A DNA stretch of 64,000 bases from Sphingobacterium thalpophilum (lineage in GTDB: Bacteria; Bacteroidota; Bacteroidia; Sphingobacteriales; Sphingobacteriaceae), in contig NZ_CP151087.1 of assembly GCF_038396785.1 (NCBI RefSeq), forward strand, positions 3,906,001 through 3,970,000. The letters are read 5' to 3'. This document shows, in pieces, positions 27,014-35,772 of this stretch; within the stretch, counting starts at the first letter, position 1; each line of letters starts with the position of its first letter. Below the pieces are notes generated by a model, which saw nothing but the letters and a program-made list of their open reading frames with translations, searched no databases and was not told the origin of the DNA. Position numbers and translations under genes: made by a program.

Positions 27014-27775
27014 CTAAGTTGCTATTTCGCTTACGGGGATTTCTGATATGTCTGAGTTTTGGCTGTCTTCAATATCATTGCTGTTTTCCTGCACTTCTTT
27101 TTGAGCATATTTTTTATCAATACTTTCTTCTATGATTTGCCGTAATTTAGTTTTCTCTTTGGTAGACTGATGAGGTTCATCATTTATAGCTTTTACATAG
27201 CATGGAACATTTAAGGATATTCCTTCATCTTCATAGATATAATGTAGGGCGAATGCGAGTCGCATCAGCAATTCTCGTATGGCCATAATTTGATCGCCAA
27301 AATATTCGTAGTTACCTGAGTCGGATACCGTTAGATAGTGCATGATATCATCCATTGTTTCATACCATTTTTGAAGAGATTGGTATGAGAAAAACTTACT
27401 GATGGTGTCAGAAGGATCTATATGTCCGTTGGTCGTATATTCCAGTTTAAATAGATAATTGTGGTAGTCTTCTTTTGTCGAAAAGAAATTCAATGGCGTT
27501 TCTTGTATAGAGAGTTGACATTGATGAAAAATTACAAAAGCCACTTCAATCTGTTTGATCATTTTTTTGCAATGATATCCGTTTTCAGCAAAATTGTGAT
27601 CTGCCATTTCGGGGACAGTTGCTGCGTTGACAAAAAGCTGAATATGATTCACCCAGTAAATAATATTTGTTTCATAGCGATAGAAATCCCTGATATAGAT
27701 CATTGGATTTTTGACTATATCCTTGCTTAAATAGCGAAAATGTTTCGCTTTTAGTTTCTTTTGCGTATTTTTCAT
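27014..27775 (-). CDS. Hypothetical protein, paralogue of the 26172 gene, with extended C-terminus
   Basis: A 253-aa protein if started at ATG 27775. That start is preferred because MKNTQKKLKAKHFRYL aligns with the paralogue's N-terminus at equal length; ATG 27820 would add 15 residues. It is helix-rich with the shared FFSYQSLQKWYETMDDIMHY core and the following AIRELLMRLAFALHYI helix. About 70 extra residues at the C-terminus are charged (STKEKTKLRQIIEESIDKKY, then acidic Ser/Asp repeats) and look flexible. It is unrecognised; the context is the HEPN island. Confidence 0.7.
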   Translation of the reverse strand: MKNTQKKLKAKHFRYLSKDIVKNPMIYIRDFYRYETNIIYWVNHIQLFVNAATVPEMADHNFAENGYHCKKMIKQIEVAFVIFHQCQLSIQETPLNFFSTKEDYHNYLFKLEYTTNGHIDPSDTISKFFSYQSLQKWYETMDDIMHYLTVSDSGNYEYFGDQIMAIRELLMRLAFALHYIYEDEGISLNVPCYVKAINDEPHQSTKEKTKLRQIIEESIDKKYAQKEVQENSNDIEDSQNSDISEIPVSEIAT

Positions 27776-27961
27776 CAGATTATATGTTTTAAAGTTGATG
27801 AAACTGCTGCTTGGGCTCATAATGATCTGTGCACTGATCTATAGCCCTGTTGGTTTCATTTGTTAGTTTTTGGTGAATGATGTGTTTATAATTATCAATA
27901 GTTAAGCTAATTTAAACACTAATTTTCGGTTAAACAAATTTTATATTGATAATTATTGATT

Positions 27962-28378
27962 ATGAGTTCTTTTTTAACGAGAATTAAAGTTATTGCAGAT
28001 AGAGAAGGATTGAGCGTAACAGCCTTTGAAACTGCCGTTGGAGCCAGTAGAGGCGTATTTACACGTGCCTTAACCAACAATACAGATGTACAGGCGAAAT
28101 GGTTAATTAGTATTGTTGAAAAATATCCTGCATATTCTTCCGAATGGTTGTTAAAAGGCGAAGGCGAGATGCTAAAGCCTATTCTTGCGCAGGAAGAGGA
28201 GCGGGAAGGCTATCTGACAAATGAAATTGAAGGCGTTACTAATGCCGTTGTCAATTCACTAAGACAGGTTATATCGTCACAAAATATCACAATAAAATCT
28301 CAAGAGAAGACAATTATTTCGTTGGAGCGATTATTGTCGATTCAAGAGCAGGAAATAAAATCGTTAAGAAATAAATAA
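27962..28378 (+). CDS. Small HTH-like regulator with coiled coil, copy 1
   Basis: A 138-aa protein from ATG 27962 (a TTG at 27956 adds two residues). The first 65 residues resemble a phage-repressor/XRE-like DNA-binding fold: FLTRIKVIADREGLSVTAFE, then a recognition-helix-like ASRGVFTRAL, then the SSEWLLKGEGEM ending typical of short Bacteroidota regulators. The rest (about 80-138) is a predicted coiled coil with NAVVNSLRQVISSQ and EKTIISLERLLS heptads. It is followed by a paralogue on the same strand, and is divergent from the 27014 gene. Confidence 0.75.
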   Translation: MSSFLTRIKVIADREGLSVTAFETAVGASRGVFTRALTNNTDVQAKWLISIVEKYPAYSSEWLLKGEGEMLKPILAQEEEREGYLTNEIEGVTNAVVNSLRQVISSQNITIKSQEKTIISLERLLSIQEQEIKSLRNK

Positions 28379-28406
28379 ACAGCCAACATTTAAAAAAAAG
28401 CTATAG

Positions 28407-28787
28407 GTGAATGTAAAGGAACGAGTGCTGCTGATCGCTGAAACCAAAGGGATCAGCAAAACCGAATTTTTCAAAGATGTGCAACTTTCCTATGCAAACT
28501 TTAAGGGAGGGCAGAAAAATACTGCACTCAGTTCAGATGCTATGGTGGCTATACTGTCCAAACATCCTGACATTAGCCCAGCCTGGTTGCTCATGGGTGA
28601 AGGGACTATGATGCGAAAGGATGAGAAGGGGGCACTCAGTGCTCTACCTGCCGAAACAGCTCATGTCACTGCCGAAGGTCTTGGTATTTATAAACAGCTG
28701 GTTAATGCCTTAGAGCAAACGGTCAAGGCACAGGAAAAAACAATCCTCTCATTGGAAGGTCAGGTAAGTTTATTACAGCGCAAATAG
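28407..28787 (+). CDS. Small HTH-like regulator with coiled coil, copy 2
   Basis: A 126-aa paralogue of the preceding gene, 28 bp downstream, starting at GTG 28407; no ATG lies near the family N-terminus. It has the same layout: helices with KERVLLIAETKGISKTEFF, then AMVAILSKHPDISPAWLLMG followed by EGTMM, and a coiled-coil tail QLVNALEQTVKAQEKTILSL. The shared AQEKTI/SQEKTI heptad in both tails would allow homo- or hetero-dimers. The pair probably regulates itself or the neighbouring HEPN island; the target is inferred. Confidence 0.75.
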   Translation: MNVKERVLLIAETKGISKTEFFKDVQLSYANFKGGQKNTALSSDAMVAILSKHPDISPAWLLMGEGTMMRKDEKGALSALPAETAHVTAEGLGIYKQLVNALEQTVKAQEKTILSLEGQVSLLQRK

Positions 28788-29005
28788 CCACATTGCGTAG
28801 TTTAGAAACCAAACAATCTCCTGCCCAAAAAAATACCTGATTCCGGTGATTTCATTGGCCTCCTTTTTGTATTAATTTCGTTATTGCAACTGTGCGTGTT
28901 TGACCGGTAGCCAGGAAAAGTTTCTGTTGCATTTATTGATGTCTCGTTCCCTGCTGTTGATCGCAATGGAGCGACCACTGGTCATGTATTCAAAGAATTA
29001 ATTTT

Positions 29006-30226
29006 ATGCCAAAAAAAGGATTACTCATACTCTGCTTTTTTGTTAGTTGGTTTGTGCATCACGCAGTAGGACAGCCAGCGGGTCAACGGCCACTTTATAC
29101 CTCAACATGGGGGCACCTTTTCAGTGAAGCAGGAAATAATAAAGACCTTCTGGGGGTGTTTCCGACGGAGGCACCTGTTTACCTGCTAGATTCCACCAAT
29201 ACACAGTATAAGGTGCAGGTGAGTAATGGGGATATCGGCTATATTGACCGTCAGCCCCTCAAAAGTGCCATGTTCGGAAAAAGATCTGCCGGCGAGCCAA
29301 AGCAATATTTCTATCGTGGAACAACAGATGCCCAATGCCCACATTTCTATGTACAGGTCTCGCAATTGCGCGTGCGTAAGGCTCCCAATACCACAAGTAC
29401 CGCTGTGCGTAGGGCGGGGCTCAATGAAATGGTATGTATCGATTATGTGCCGCTCTACACAGATGGATGGGTCTACATCGGAGACCACTTCCATGAAAAT
29501 CCGGAGTACATTCAGATGAAATTTTTGGGTGCTGAGTTAAGCTATGACAAGGTCCTTAAAGAATATTTGGCTGTCAAAGGGAAGGACCAGGAGGAAGAAC
29601 TGATACAGGCAGGCCGTCTACGTGAAATCGGCTGGACGAAGTATTCCAAGTTAAAACAGGCGCTTACCTATTGGAAGGAATCTTACGACAAAGCGGGAAA
29701 AGTGGACCCCAAGGTTGATATCGATTTTGAACTGTTAATGGCCGATAAATTTCAACATGAGTTCCAGTCCGAAGTGTACGCAAAGAAACTGAAGGCCTTA
29801 AACTTCCATTTCGAATGGAAAGGAGTGTCTTTATTTGATGGTAAAATCACAGATGGACAAATGAAGCAACTGGCGCTGCAGCGGGTTACCGAAATCCCCG
29901 ATATGCCCGAATGTGGCTGGGAGCCGCGGTATTATTATAAAACACCGAATATGATCGTTGCCTTTGAAGAAAATTATAAAGGCAAAGTGGTCGGAACCTT
30001 GTATAAGCTATTTTTTAGTGCGGGTGAAGCTATTGTGTTGGGGGACCAGCGGATGGATGCCAATTATGCGGAAAGAGACTTTGTAAACCACTTTGGTGAA
30101 CTGCTTTCGGCAGACTGGATTTCAACGCCACATACTTTCTATATTCAAAATGGCGATGCAGGATTATTTATTTTCAGATTTGTTGATGGAAAACTGGCCG
30201 GCTATGAGTGTATGTATTATTGTTGA
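29006..30226 (+). CDS. Secreted SH3-like domain protein of unknown function
   Basis: A 406-aa protein with a signal peptide (LLILCFFVSWFVHHAVG). Residues about 25-90 and 110-160 look like two SH3b-type segments (VYLLDSTNTQYKVQVSNGDI; QLRVRKAPNTTSTAVRRAGL), the second with the RVRKAPNTTS opening of bacterial SH3 repeats. A helical middle (LKQALTYWKESYDKAG) and a mixed C-terminal domain with several aromatic residues follow. SH3b domains often bind cell-wall glycans or peptides. No catalytic motif is visible. It is monocistronic. Confidence 0.72.
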   Translation: MPKKGLLILCFFVSWFVHHAVGQPAGQRPLYTSTWGHLFSEAGNNKDLLGVFPTEAPVYLLDSTNTQYKVQVSNGDIGYIDRQPLKSAMFGKRSAGEPKQYFYRGTTDAQCPHFYVQVSQLRVRKAPNTTSTAVRRAGLNEMVCIDYVPLYTDGWVYIGDHFHENPEYIQMKFLGAELSYDKVLKEYLAVKGKDQEEELIQAGRLREIGWTKYSKLKQALTYWKESYDKAGKVDPKVDIDFELLMADKFQHEFQSEVYAKKLKALNFHFEWKGVSLFDGKITDGQMKQLALQRVTEIPDMPECGWEPRYYYKTPNMIVAFEENYKGKVVGTLYKLFFSAGEAIVLGDQRMDANYAERDFVNHFGELLSADWISTPHTFYIQNGDAGLFIFRFVDGKLAGYECMYYC

Positions 30227-30342
30227 TATTCGGAAATAGCGTCGGGGTCACGTAAAGACCTCCAAGTGTCTGAAAATGTCCCTCGTTTGTGTCTTTAGTA
30301 GGGGTTTTATTAACCATGAGGAACAGGGATGCTCAAAAAAGT

Positions 30343-30387
30343 AAGGCCCTTTGAAAGGAGATTAAAATTCCGCTTTCAAAGGGCCTT
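30343..30387 (-). terminator. Terminator after lipB
   Basis: A perfect 15-bp stem AAGGCCCTTTGAAAG/CTTTCAAAGGGCCTT encloses a 15-nt loop. On the minus strand it is followed by ACTTTTTTG, giving a T run that fits termination of lipB. The plus strand lacks a T run. Confidence 0.75.
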
Positions 30388-30409
30388 TGTATGTTATTGA
30401 AAACTTAAA

Positions 30410-31105
30410 TTACACTATTTGCATTTCAAAGAGTTGGGCAATATGGCCTTTAAGTTTCCCTTTCACGTCTTCCATATCAACTTCTTTGCCAAGCTCCCGT
30501 TTTAAAGACGTTACATCCTTATCGTCGATGCCGCAAGGAATGATGTTGCCGAAATAATCAAGATCTGTATTGACATTGAATGCGAAGCCATGCATGGTCA
30601 CCCAGCGTGAAGCACGCACGCCCATTGCACAGATCTTGCGTGCAGTTGGTTTATCCGGTTCTATCCATACTCCCGTAAACCCGGGATATCTCCCTGCTTC
30701 GATACCATAATCCGCACAGGTCAATATGATAGCTTCTTCCAGTGTACGCAGATACAGATGGATATCCGTAAAGAAGTTGTCGAGATCCAGTATCGGATAA
30801 CCGACAATCTGTCCCGGACCATGATAGGTAATGTCGCCACCACGGTTGATCTTGTAGAATTTGGCCTCTTTCTCTTCCAGTCCTTTCTCATCTAGGAGCA
30901 GGTATTCCTCGTGCCCGCTTTTCCCTAAGGTGTAAACATGGGGATGTGCTGTAAAGATCAAGTAATTTGGGGTATTTGCTGCTGTTGCATTGACTCTATT
31001 GTCATGTTTGATGTCCAATACGCCCTTAAAGATGGATTCTTGTCTGTCCCAGGCTTCCTGATAATCGACAAGGCCCCAATCTTGAAACTGCACCTCTTTG
31101 TTCAT
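30410..31105 (-). CDS. lipB: Lipoyl(octanoyl) transferase
   Basis: A 231-aa protein that transfers octanoate from octanoyl-ACP to the lipoyl domains of 2-oxoacid dehydrogenases and GcvH. Family motifs are INRGGDITYHGPGQIVGYP, the catalytic Lys in ARKICAMGVRASRWVTMHGF near residue 155 and the catalytic Cys in IIPCGIDDKDVTS. No lipA is seen in the window. It lies 60 bp behind hflX on the same strand, so it may be the second gene of that transcript. Confidence 0.95.
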   Translation of the reverse strand: MNKEVQFQDWGLVDYQEAWDRQESIFKGVLDIKHDNRVNATAANTPNYLIFTAHPHVYTLGKSGHEEYLLLDEKGLEEKEAKFYKINRGGDITYHGPGQIVGYPILDLDNFFTDIHLYLRTLEEAIILTCADYGIEAGRYPGFTGVWIEPDKPTARKICAMGVRASRWVTMHGFAFNVNTDLDYFGNIIPCGIDDKDVTSLKRELGKEVDMEDVKGKLKGHIAQLFEMQIV

Positions 31106-31165
31106 TTCGTATTTTATTAAGCTGTGAACAGGTATAAGGCCCGTTCACAGCATTGTTTGTCAAAA

Positions 31166-32356
31166 TTAATACAATAAGTTATTGTAAGGGTAGCGTTCAT
31201 TGTGCATTTTCACAATAATATCGTAAAGTTTTTGTTTGAACTCTTCGATATTCGTTTTATTCGTTGCTGATAGAAAGATTGCTGGATCAGAATTTTTTGC
31301 CATCCAGGAATTACGAAAATCATCCAACGTGACCTCGATTTCCTCACCATCGTGTCCTTCTTCGACGGCCGGTTTATAAAGGTCAATTTTGTTGAACACT
31401 GTAATCACCGGTTTGTCAAGTGCTTTAAGATCCTTCAATGTTTCGTTTACCGCCTGGATATGATCTTCAAAATTCGGATGCGAGATGTCGACCACATGGA
31501 TCAGGACATCGGCTTCCCGAACTTCATCCAATGTGGATTTGAAACATTCCACCAAATGGTGCGGTAGTTTGCGGATAAAACCAACGGTATCTGAAAGCAA
31601 AAAAGGAAGGTTGTCGATCACAACTTTACGTACCGTCGTATCCAATGTTGCGAAAAGTTTATTCTCGATCAGTACATCAGACTTGGAGATCATATTCATG
31701 ATCGTTGATTTTCCGACATTGGTGTAACCTACCAAAGCTACACGGATCATCTCGCCACGGTTTTTTCGTTGTGTCTCGTTTTGCTTGTCGATTGCTTTTA
31801 GGCGTTCTTTGAACAGGGAAATCTTGTCCAGGATGATCCGTCTATCGGTCTCGATCTGTGACTCACCCGGACCACGCATACCAATACCCCCGCGCTGACG
31901 TTCCAAGTGGGTCCACATACGGGTCAGACGTGGTAATAGATATTGCAGCTGTGCCAATTCCACCTGTGTCTTTGCCTGTGCAGTTTTGGCATGTCGGGCA
32001 AAGATGTCCAGGATAAGGTTGGAGCGGTCCAATATCTTGCGTTTCAATTCTTTCTCAATATTACGCAGCTGCGAAGGTGAAAGCTCATCGTCGAAAACAA
32101 CGATGTCAATTTCCTCCGCTTCAACGTATGCTTTTATTTCTTCCAGCTTTCCACTGCCGACAAATGTAGCGCGATCTGGGAAGCCCAGTTTCTGTGTAAA
32201 CATGCCTTTGGTCTCGCCACCGGCAGTCTGTACCAAAAATTCAAGTTCCTCCAAATATTCCTTTGCTTTTGTCTCCGTCACACTTGGCGTGATCACACTC
32301 ACCAAGACGGCTGTTTCGGGTTTTATTGCTGTATCGTGTATTTTAATTCTGGCCAT
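31166..32356 (-). CDS. hflX: GTPase HflX
   Basis: A 396-aa ribosome-associated GTPase. The N-terminal HflX domain (SELDFxVQTAG-type region, here LEFLVQTAGGETKG, and VFDDELSPSQLRNIE) is followed by a coiled-coil linker with GIGMRGPGESQIETDRR and the G domain: G1 GYTNVGKST, G3 DTVGF, G4 NKID. HflX splits stalled 70S ribosomes in stress. Its start is 34 bp after a short AT-rich gap, but a strong promoter-like element lies 320 bp upstream, suggesting a long leader. Confidence 0.95.
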   Translation of the reverse strand: MARIKIHDTAIKPETAVLVSVITPSVTETKAKEYLEELEFLVQTAGGETKGMFTQKLGFPDRATFVGSGKLEEIKAYVEAEEIDIVVFDDELSPSQLRNIEKELKRKILDRSNLILDIFARHAKTAQAKTQVELAQLQYLLPRLTRMWTHLERQRGGIGMRGPGESQIETDRRIILDKISLFKERLKAIDKQNETQRKNRGEMIRVALVGYTNVGKSTIMNMISKSDVLIENKLFATLDTTVRKVVIDNLPFLLSDTVGFIRKLPHHLVECFKSTLDEVREADVLIHVVDISHPNFEDHIQAVNETLKDLKALDKPVITVFNKIDLYKPAVEEGHDGEEIEVTLDDFRNSWMAKNSDPAIFLSATNKTNIEEFKQKLYDIIVKMHNERYPYNNLLY

Positions 32357-32867
32357 TTTGTACTATTAAGTCTTTCAAGTGAAGTAGGGAGGTCATTAAG
32401 CTTTGCAATGTATGCTATTGCCTACCTCTTGTTATACGTTCACTTTTTAAATTATTTTCAATGAGCTCGCAAGCCCGGTTTTTGTTTGAAAAGGTAAATT
32501 TAAGAATTTATGCGTTTGTACACCACACAAGACTGATGCCGATTATGACATAATTCTCCATTAACCAATAAATTTCCTGTGATTTGCTTACCAGGGCAAC
32601 TCAAAATATGTAAGCGTTCGGTCGCCATCTTTTGCCTAGTAAAAGAAGGGATATTTTTCTATATCATGTTCATAATGATGCAAAAGTAAATAAATTTGGT
32701 TTTATATACAAAAAAGATAAAATGTCTTCAAGCGCTCATTAACAACACTTCGTATCCTATTTATGTTGAAGATCGGCCTTTAGATTCCAATGCGCTCTGT
32801 TTATTCACTTAAACACGTTATCGATTTATTTGCTGGCCCCGTTTTTTGTTGCGAAAATGACATGCGG
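32357..32867. other. 511-bp gap between recG and hflX
   Basis: No protein gene is credible. The minus strand has a promoter-like element at 32681-32716, followed by about 310 nt to the hflX start that contains a GCTTAC/GTAAGC stem with an 18-nt loop (32586-32615) and a GAGCTCGCAAGC patch with a T run on the plus strand near 32463-32486. A small RNA or long 5' leader could lie here. The half nearer recG shows nothing further. Confidence 0.55.
32681..32716 (-). promoter_or_regulatory. Consensus Bacteroidota promoter reading toward hflX
   Basis: On the minus strand a TTTTTTG (-33) is followed after 20 nt by TACTTTTG (-7, fits TAnnTTTG). Transcription would start near 32674, about 318 nt before the hflX ATG. 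It is one of the clearest promoter matches in the window. Confidence 0.6.
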
Positions 32868-34973
32868 TTAAGAAATCTTATCCCAGGCAATGCCATCGGA
32901 TTTTCTTGCCAGAAAGCTTCGCAGCAACTGATTCTTTTCACTTTGTAGTGTTGGGTCTTCTTTGAAGATAGCAATGACGGTGTTACGGCATTCGGTAAGC
33001 AATGCCTGATCTGTCGCTAGGTTCGCCATCTTGAGGTCAAGTACACCCGACTGTTGGGTACCCGATATATCGCCCGGACCACGTAGCTGTAGGTCGACTT
33101 CCGCAATCTCAAACCCGTCATTGGTACGCACCATTGTATCCAGCCTTAATCGTCCTTCTTTGCTCAGCTTATTGCCCGACATCAGGATACAGAAAGACTG
33201 TTCGGCACCACGGCCTACGCGGCCACGCAATTGGTGCAGCTGGGATAATCCAAAACGTTCGGAATTTTCAATGACCATGACCGAGGCATTGGGAACATTA
33301 ACTCCAACCTCGATAACGGTGGTGGCAACCATAATCTGCGTTTCATGTTTGACAAATCGTTGCATCTCAAAGTCTTTATCTTTTACGGGCATCTTGCCGT
33401 GAACAATACTGATCTTGTATTGTGGTAGTGGAAATTCGCGTTGCAAGTTCTCAAGGCCAGCTTCCAGGTAAATCAGATCCAGTTTTTCGCTTTCCTTGAT
33501 GAGGGGATATACCACATAGACCTGTCTGCCCTTGGCGATCTCCTCACGCATAAAACCAAACATCCGTAAACGGGAGCTTTCAAAAAAGTGAACAGTCTTA
33601 ATCGGTTTACGACCAGCAGGTAATTCGTCAATTACAGAGATGTCCAAGTCGCCATACATGGTCATGGCCAATGTGCGTGGAATTGGTGTCGCTGTCATGA
33701 CCAACATATGCGGTGGAATGACATTCTTGCGCCAGAGTTTGGCCCGTTGTTCCACGCCAAAACGGTGCTGTTCGTCAATAACAACGAAGCCCAGGTTTTT
33801 GAACTGCACCTTATCCTCGATCAGGGCATGGGTGCCAATTAAAATATCTAAGCTGCCATCTTCCAGTGCCTGGTGGATCAAACGGCGTTCCTTCGTGCTT
33901 GTGGAGCCTGTAAGTAGCTTGATATTGACAATGTCATCGCCAACGAGCTGCTTGAGTCCATGATAATGTTGTGTCGCCAGGATTTCTGTTGGCGCCATCA
34001 TACAGGCCTGAAATCCATTGTCGACAGCGAGCAGCATACTCATGAGGGCAACAACTGTTTTCCCGGATCCGACATCGCCCTGCACCAGACGGTTCATCTG
34101 CGCGCCGGTATTGGTGTCTATGCGGATTTCCTTCACAACGCGCTTCTGTGCGCCTGTCAACGGGAACGGAAGGCGCTCTTTAAAGAATGTGTTGAATTTT
34201 TCACCGACTTTATTGAAGCGCTGGCCTCTAAACTTCTGGGTATTGAGCTGTTTGTTGTTGAGCAGCTTGAGCTGTATAAAGAATAGCTCTTCAAATTTGA
34301 TACGTTTGATGGCTTGATTAAGCTCCTTTTGATCGCTCGGAAAGTGTATAGAGGCGAGAGCCTGCTGCCGCGAAATGAGGCCATGTTTAGTGAGAACTTC
34401 CTGAGGAAGCGATTCGTCAATACTACGGAATACGGTTTCCAAAGCAGTCTGTTGTAAGCGTTGGATTCCTTTGGTATCCAGATTGAACTTTTTGAGTTTT
34501 TCTGTTGATGAATAAACCGGCTGTAAACTCATATTGCCGATCTGTTTTACCTGCGGATTATATAGATCCATTTCGGGATGGGTAATGGATAACTGGCCAT
34601 TGAATTCGGTTGGCTTGCCATAAATAATATAGGCGGAACCCACTTTCAATGATTTTTGAAGCCATGGAATGGACTGAAACCAGACAAGCTCCATGGAGCC
34701 GGTTTCATCTTTGAAAGAACCGACAAGACGTTTCGTTCTTTTCTCGCCCACGAGCTGTAAAGAAACCAGACGGCCCAGGACCTGTGCAGCCATCATATCG
34801 GGATGAAGTTTCCGGATTTTATGAAACTCCGTACGGTCGATATAACGGAAAGGATATTGTGTCAATAGATCACCAATGGTAAACACCTGTAGCTCTTTTT
34901 TGAGTACATCTGCTTTTTGTGGACCTACACCTTTGAGGTATTCTATGGGGGTAATTAAACTTAATTCAGCCAT
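32868..34973 (-). CDS. recG: ATP-dependent DNA helicase RecG
   Basis: A 701-aa protein that remodels stalled replication forks and Holliday junctions. The N-terminal wedge/OB domain (ITPIEYLKGVGPQKADVLKK; GSFKDETGSMELVWFQS) is followed by superfamily 2 helicase motifs: Walker A QGDVGSGKTVVA near residue 295, DEQH in VVIDEQHRFGVEQR, motif III MTATPIPRTLAM, and motif VI QLRGRVGRG. The C-terminus completes the RecG fold. It appears to be monocistronic. Confidence 0.97.
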   Translation of the reverse strand: MAELSLITPIEYLKGVGPQKADVLKKELQVFTIGDLLTQYPFRYIDRTEFHKIRKLHPDMMAAQVLGRLVSLQLVGEKRTKRLVGSFKDETGSMELVWFQSIPWLQKSLKVGSAYIIYGKPTEFNGQLSITHPEMDLYNPQVKQIGNMSLQPVYSSTEKLKKFNLDTKGIQRLQQTALETVFRSIDESLPQEVLTKHGLISRQQALASIHFPSDQKELNQAIKRIKFEELFFIQLKLLNNKQLNTQKFRGQRFNKVGEKFNTFFKERLPFPLTGAQKRVVKEIRIDTNTGAQMNRLVQGDVGSGKTVVALMSMLLAVDNGFQACMMAPTEILATQHYHGLKQLVGDDIVNIKLLTGSTSTKERRLIHQALEDGSLDILIGTHALIEDKVQFKNLGFVVIDEQHRFGVEQRAKLWRKNVIPPHMLVMTATPIPRTLAMTMYGDLDISVIDELPAGRKPIKTVHFFESSRLRMFGFMREEIAKGRQVYVVYPLIKESEKLDLIYLEAGLENLQREFPLPQYKISIVHGKMPVKDKDFEMQRFVKHETQIMVATTVIEVGVNVPNASVMVIENSERFGLSQLHQLRGRVGRGAEQSFCILMSGNKLSKEGRLRLDTMVRTNDGFEIAEVDLQLRGPGDISGTQQSGVLDLKMANLATDQALLTECRNTVIAIFKEDPTLQSEKNQLLRSFLARKSDGIAWDKIS

Positions 34974-35038
34974 TCTTCTTGAATGGCTAAATTACGAAAA
35001 TTTATGCGTTTATGGAGCTGTTTCTTGGGCTCGAGTAA

Positions 35039-35464
35039 CTATTTTGAAGCAGGTTCTTCATATTTAATGTCTGCTTTTCCTTCTTTACAGATCACGCTCA
35101 ATGGTTTGCGATAAGGGGCACAATTTATTCTGGGCGCCATCATAGGCTGGTATATTTCCATCAGCCGGTTGTTGTCGTTGATCATATTTTGCAAGGTTGT
35201 TTTATCAACGGATTTGTGGTAGGGAAGATAACTTGTCCCACATACTGTCCGTATTTCTATTATTTCCCATTCTGTAGCATCACTGCATGCTTTTGGGCCA
35301 GCAAAGGCAACGATTTTGCTGTACTTCTCATTGGAAAGTGACTCAAGTTCCTTCTCTGTTTTGTCCTTGTAAGGATTTTCTAAATGTGATTCTGATTTAC
35401 AGACAACAAATAACATGGAACATGCTAAGAGGGTGGTCATACCCAAAATGGAAAGATTTTTCAT
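35039..35464 (-). CDS. Hypothetical exported protein, possible lipoprotein
   Basis: A 141-aa protein with an N-terminal signal (ILGMTTLLACSMLFVV) in which LLAC or FVVC could be a lipobox, though neither fits well. The mature part has six Cys residues (AGPKACSDATEW, RTVCGTSY, RINCAPY, SVICKEG), suggesting disulfides in the periplasm. I do not recognise the family. It is 65 bp behind recG's start on the same strand and has its own leader upstream. Confidence 0.65.
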   Translation of the reverse strand: MKNLSILGMTTLLACSMLFVVCKSESHLENPYKDKTEKELESLSNEKYSKIVAFAGPKACSDATEWEIIEIRTVCGTSYLPYHKSVDKTTLQNMINDNNRLMEIYQPMMAPRINCAPYRKPLSVICKEGKADIKYEEPASK

Positions 35465-35772
35465 AATATTCTTCTTGGTTTTTTTAATCGAACGGGTAAT
35501 TCTTCGTCTCTGCTACAGAAGATGAATATTAAGTTTTTGTTAAGAGAAATTCGATTTTTTAAATCTATTGCAGATGATTTCTGCTGTATTGTAGGTTTGA
35601 AACAACAATATGCTGGCAAAAATGTAGTTTTAAAACAACATAATTTAGTTGACTTTATAATATAGAAACAACAATCTGGAAAGTTTGATTAATTTTCAAG
35701 ATATCTTAAAAAAGGGGGCAATCCATAACTGGATTGCCCCCTTTTTGAGATTTATTTCGGCTAATCTCTTGA
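35465..35772. other. Intergenic region between the SusD gene and the 141-aa protein gene
   Basis: 308 bp holding the strong terminator at 35708-35746 close to the SusD stop. The rest is AT-rich leader DNA for which I can name nothing. Confidence 0.6.
35708..35746 (-). terminator. Strong terminator after the SusC/SusD operon
   Basis: AAAAAAGGGGGCAATCC pairs with GGATTGCCCCCTTTTT around a 6-nt loop, with T runs possible on both strands. It ends the leftward susC-susD transcript and would block rightward read-through. Confidence 0.85.
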
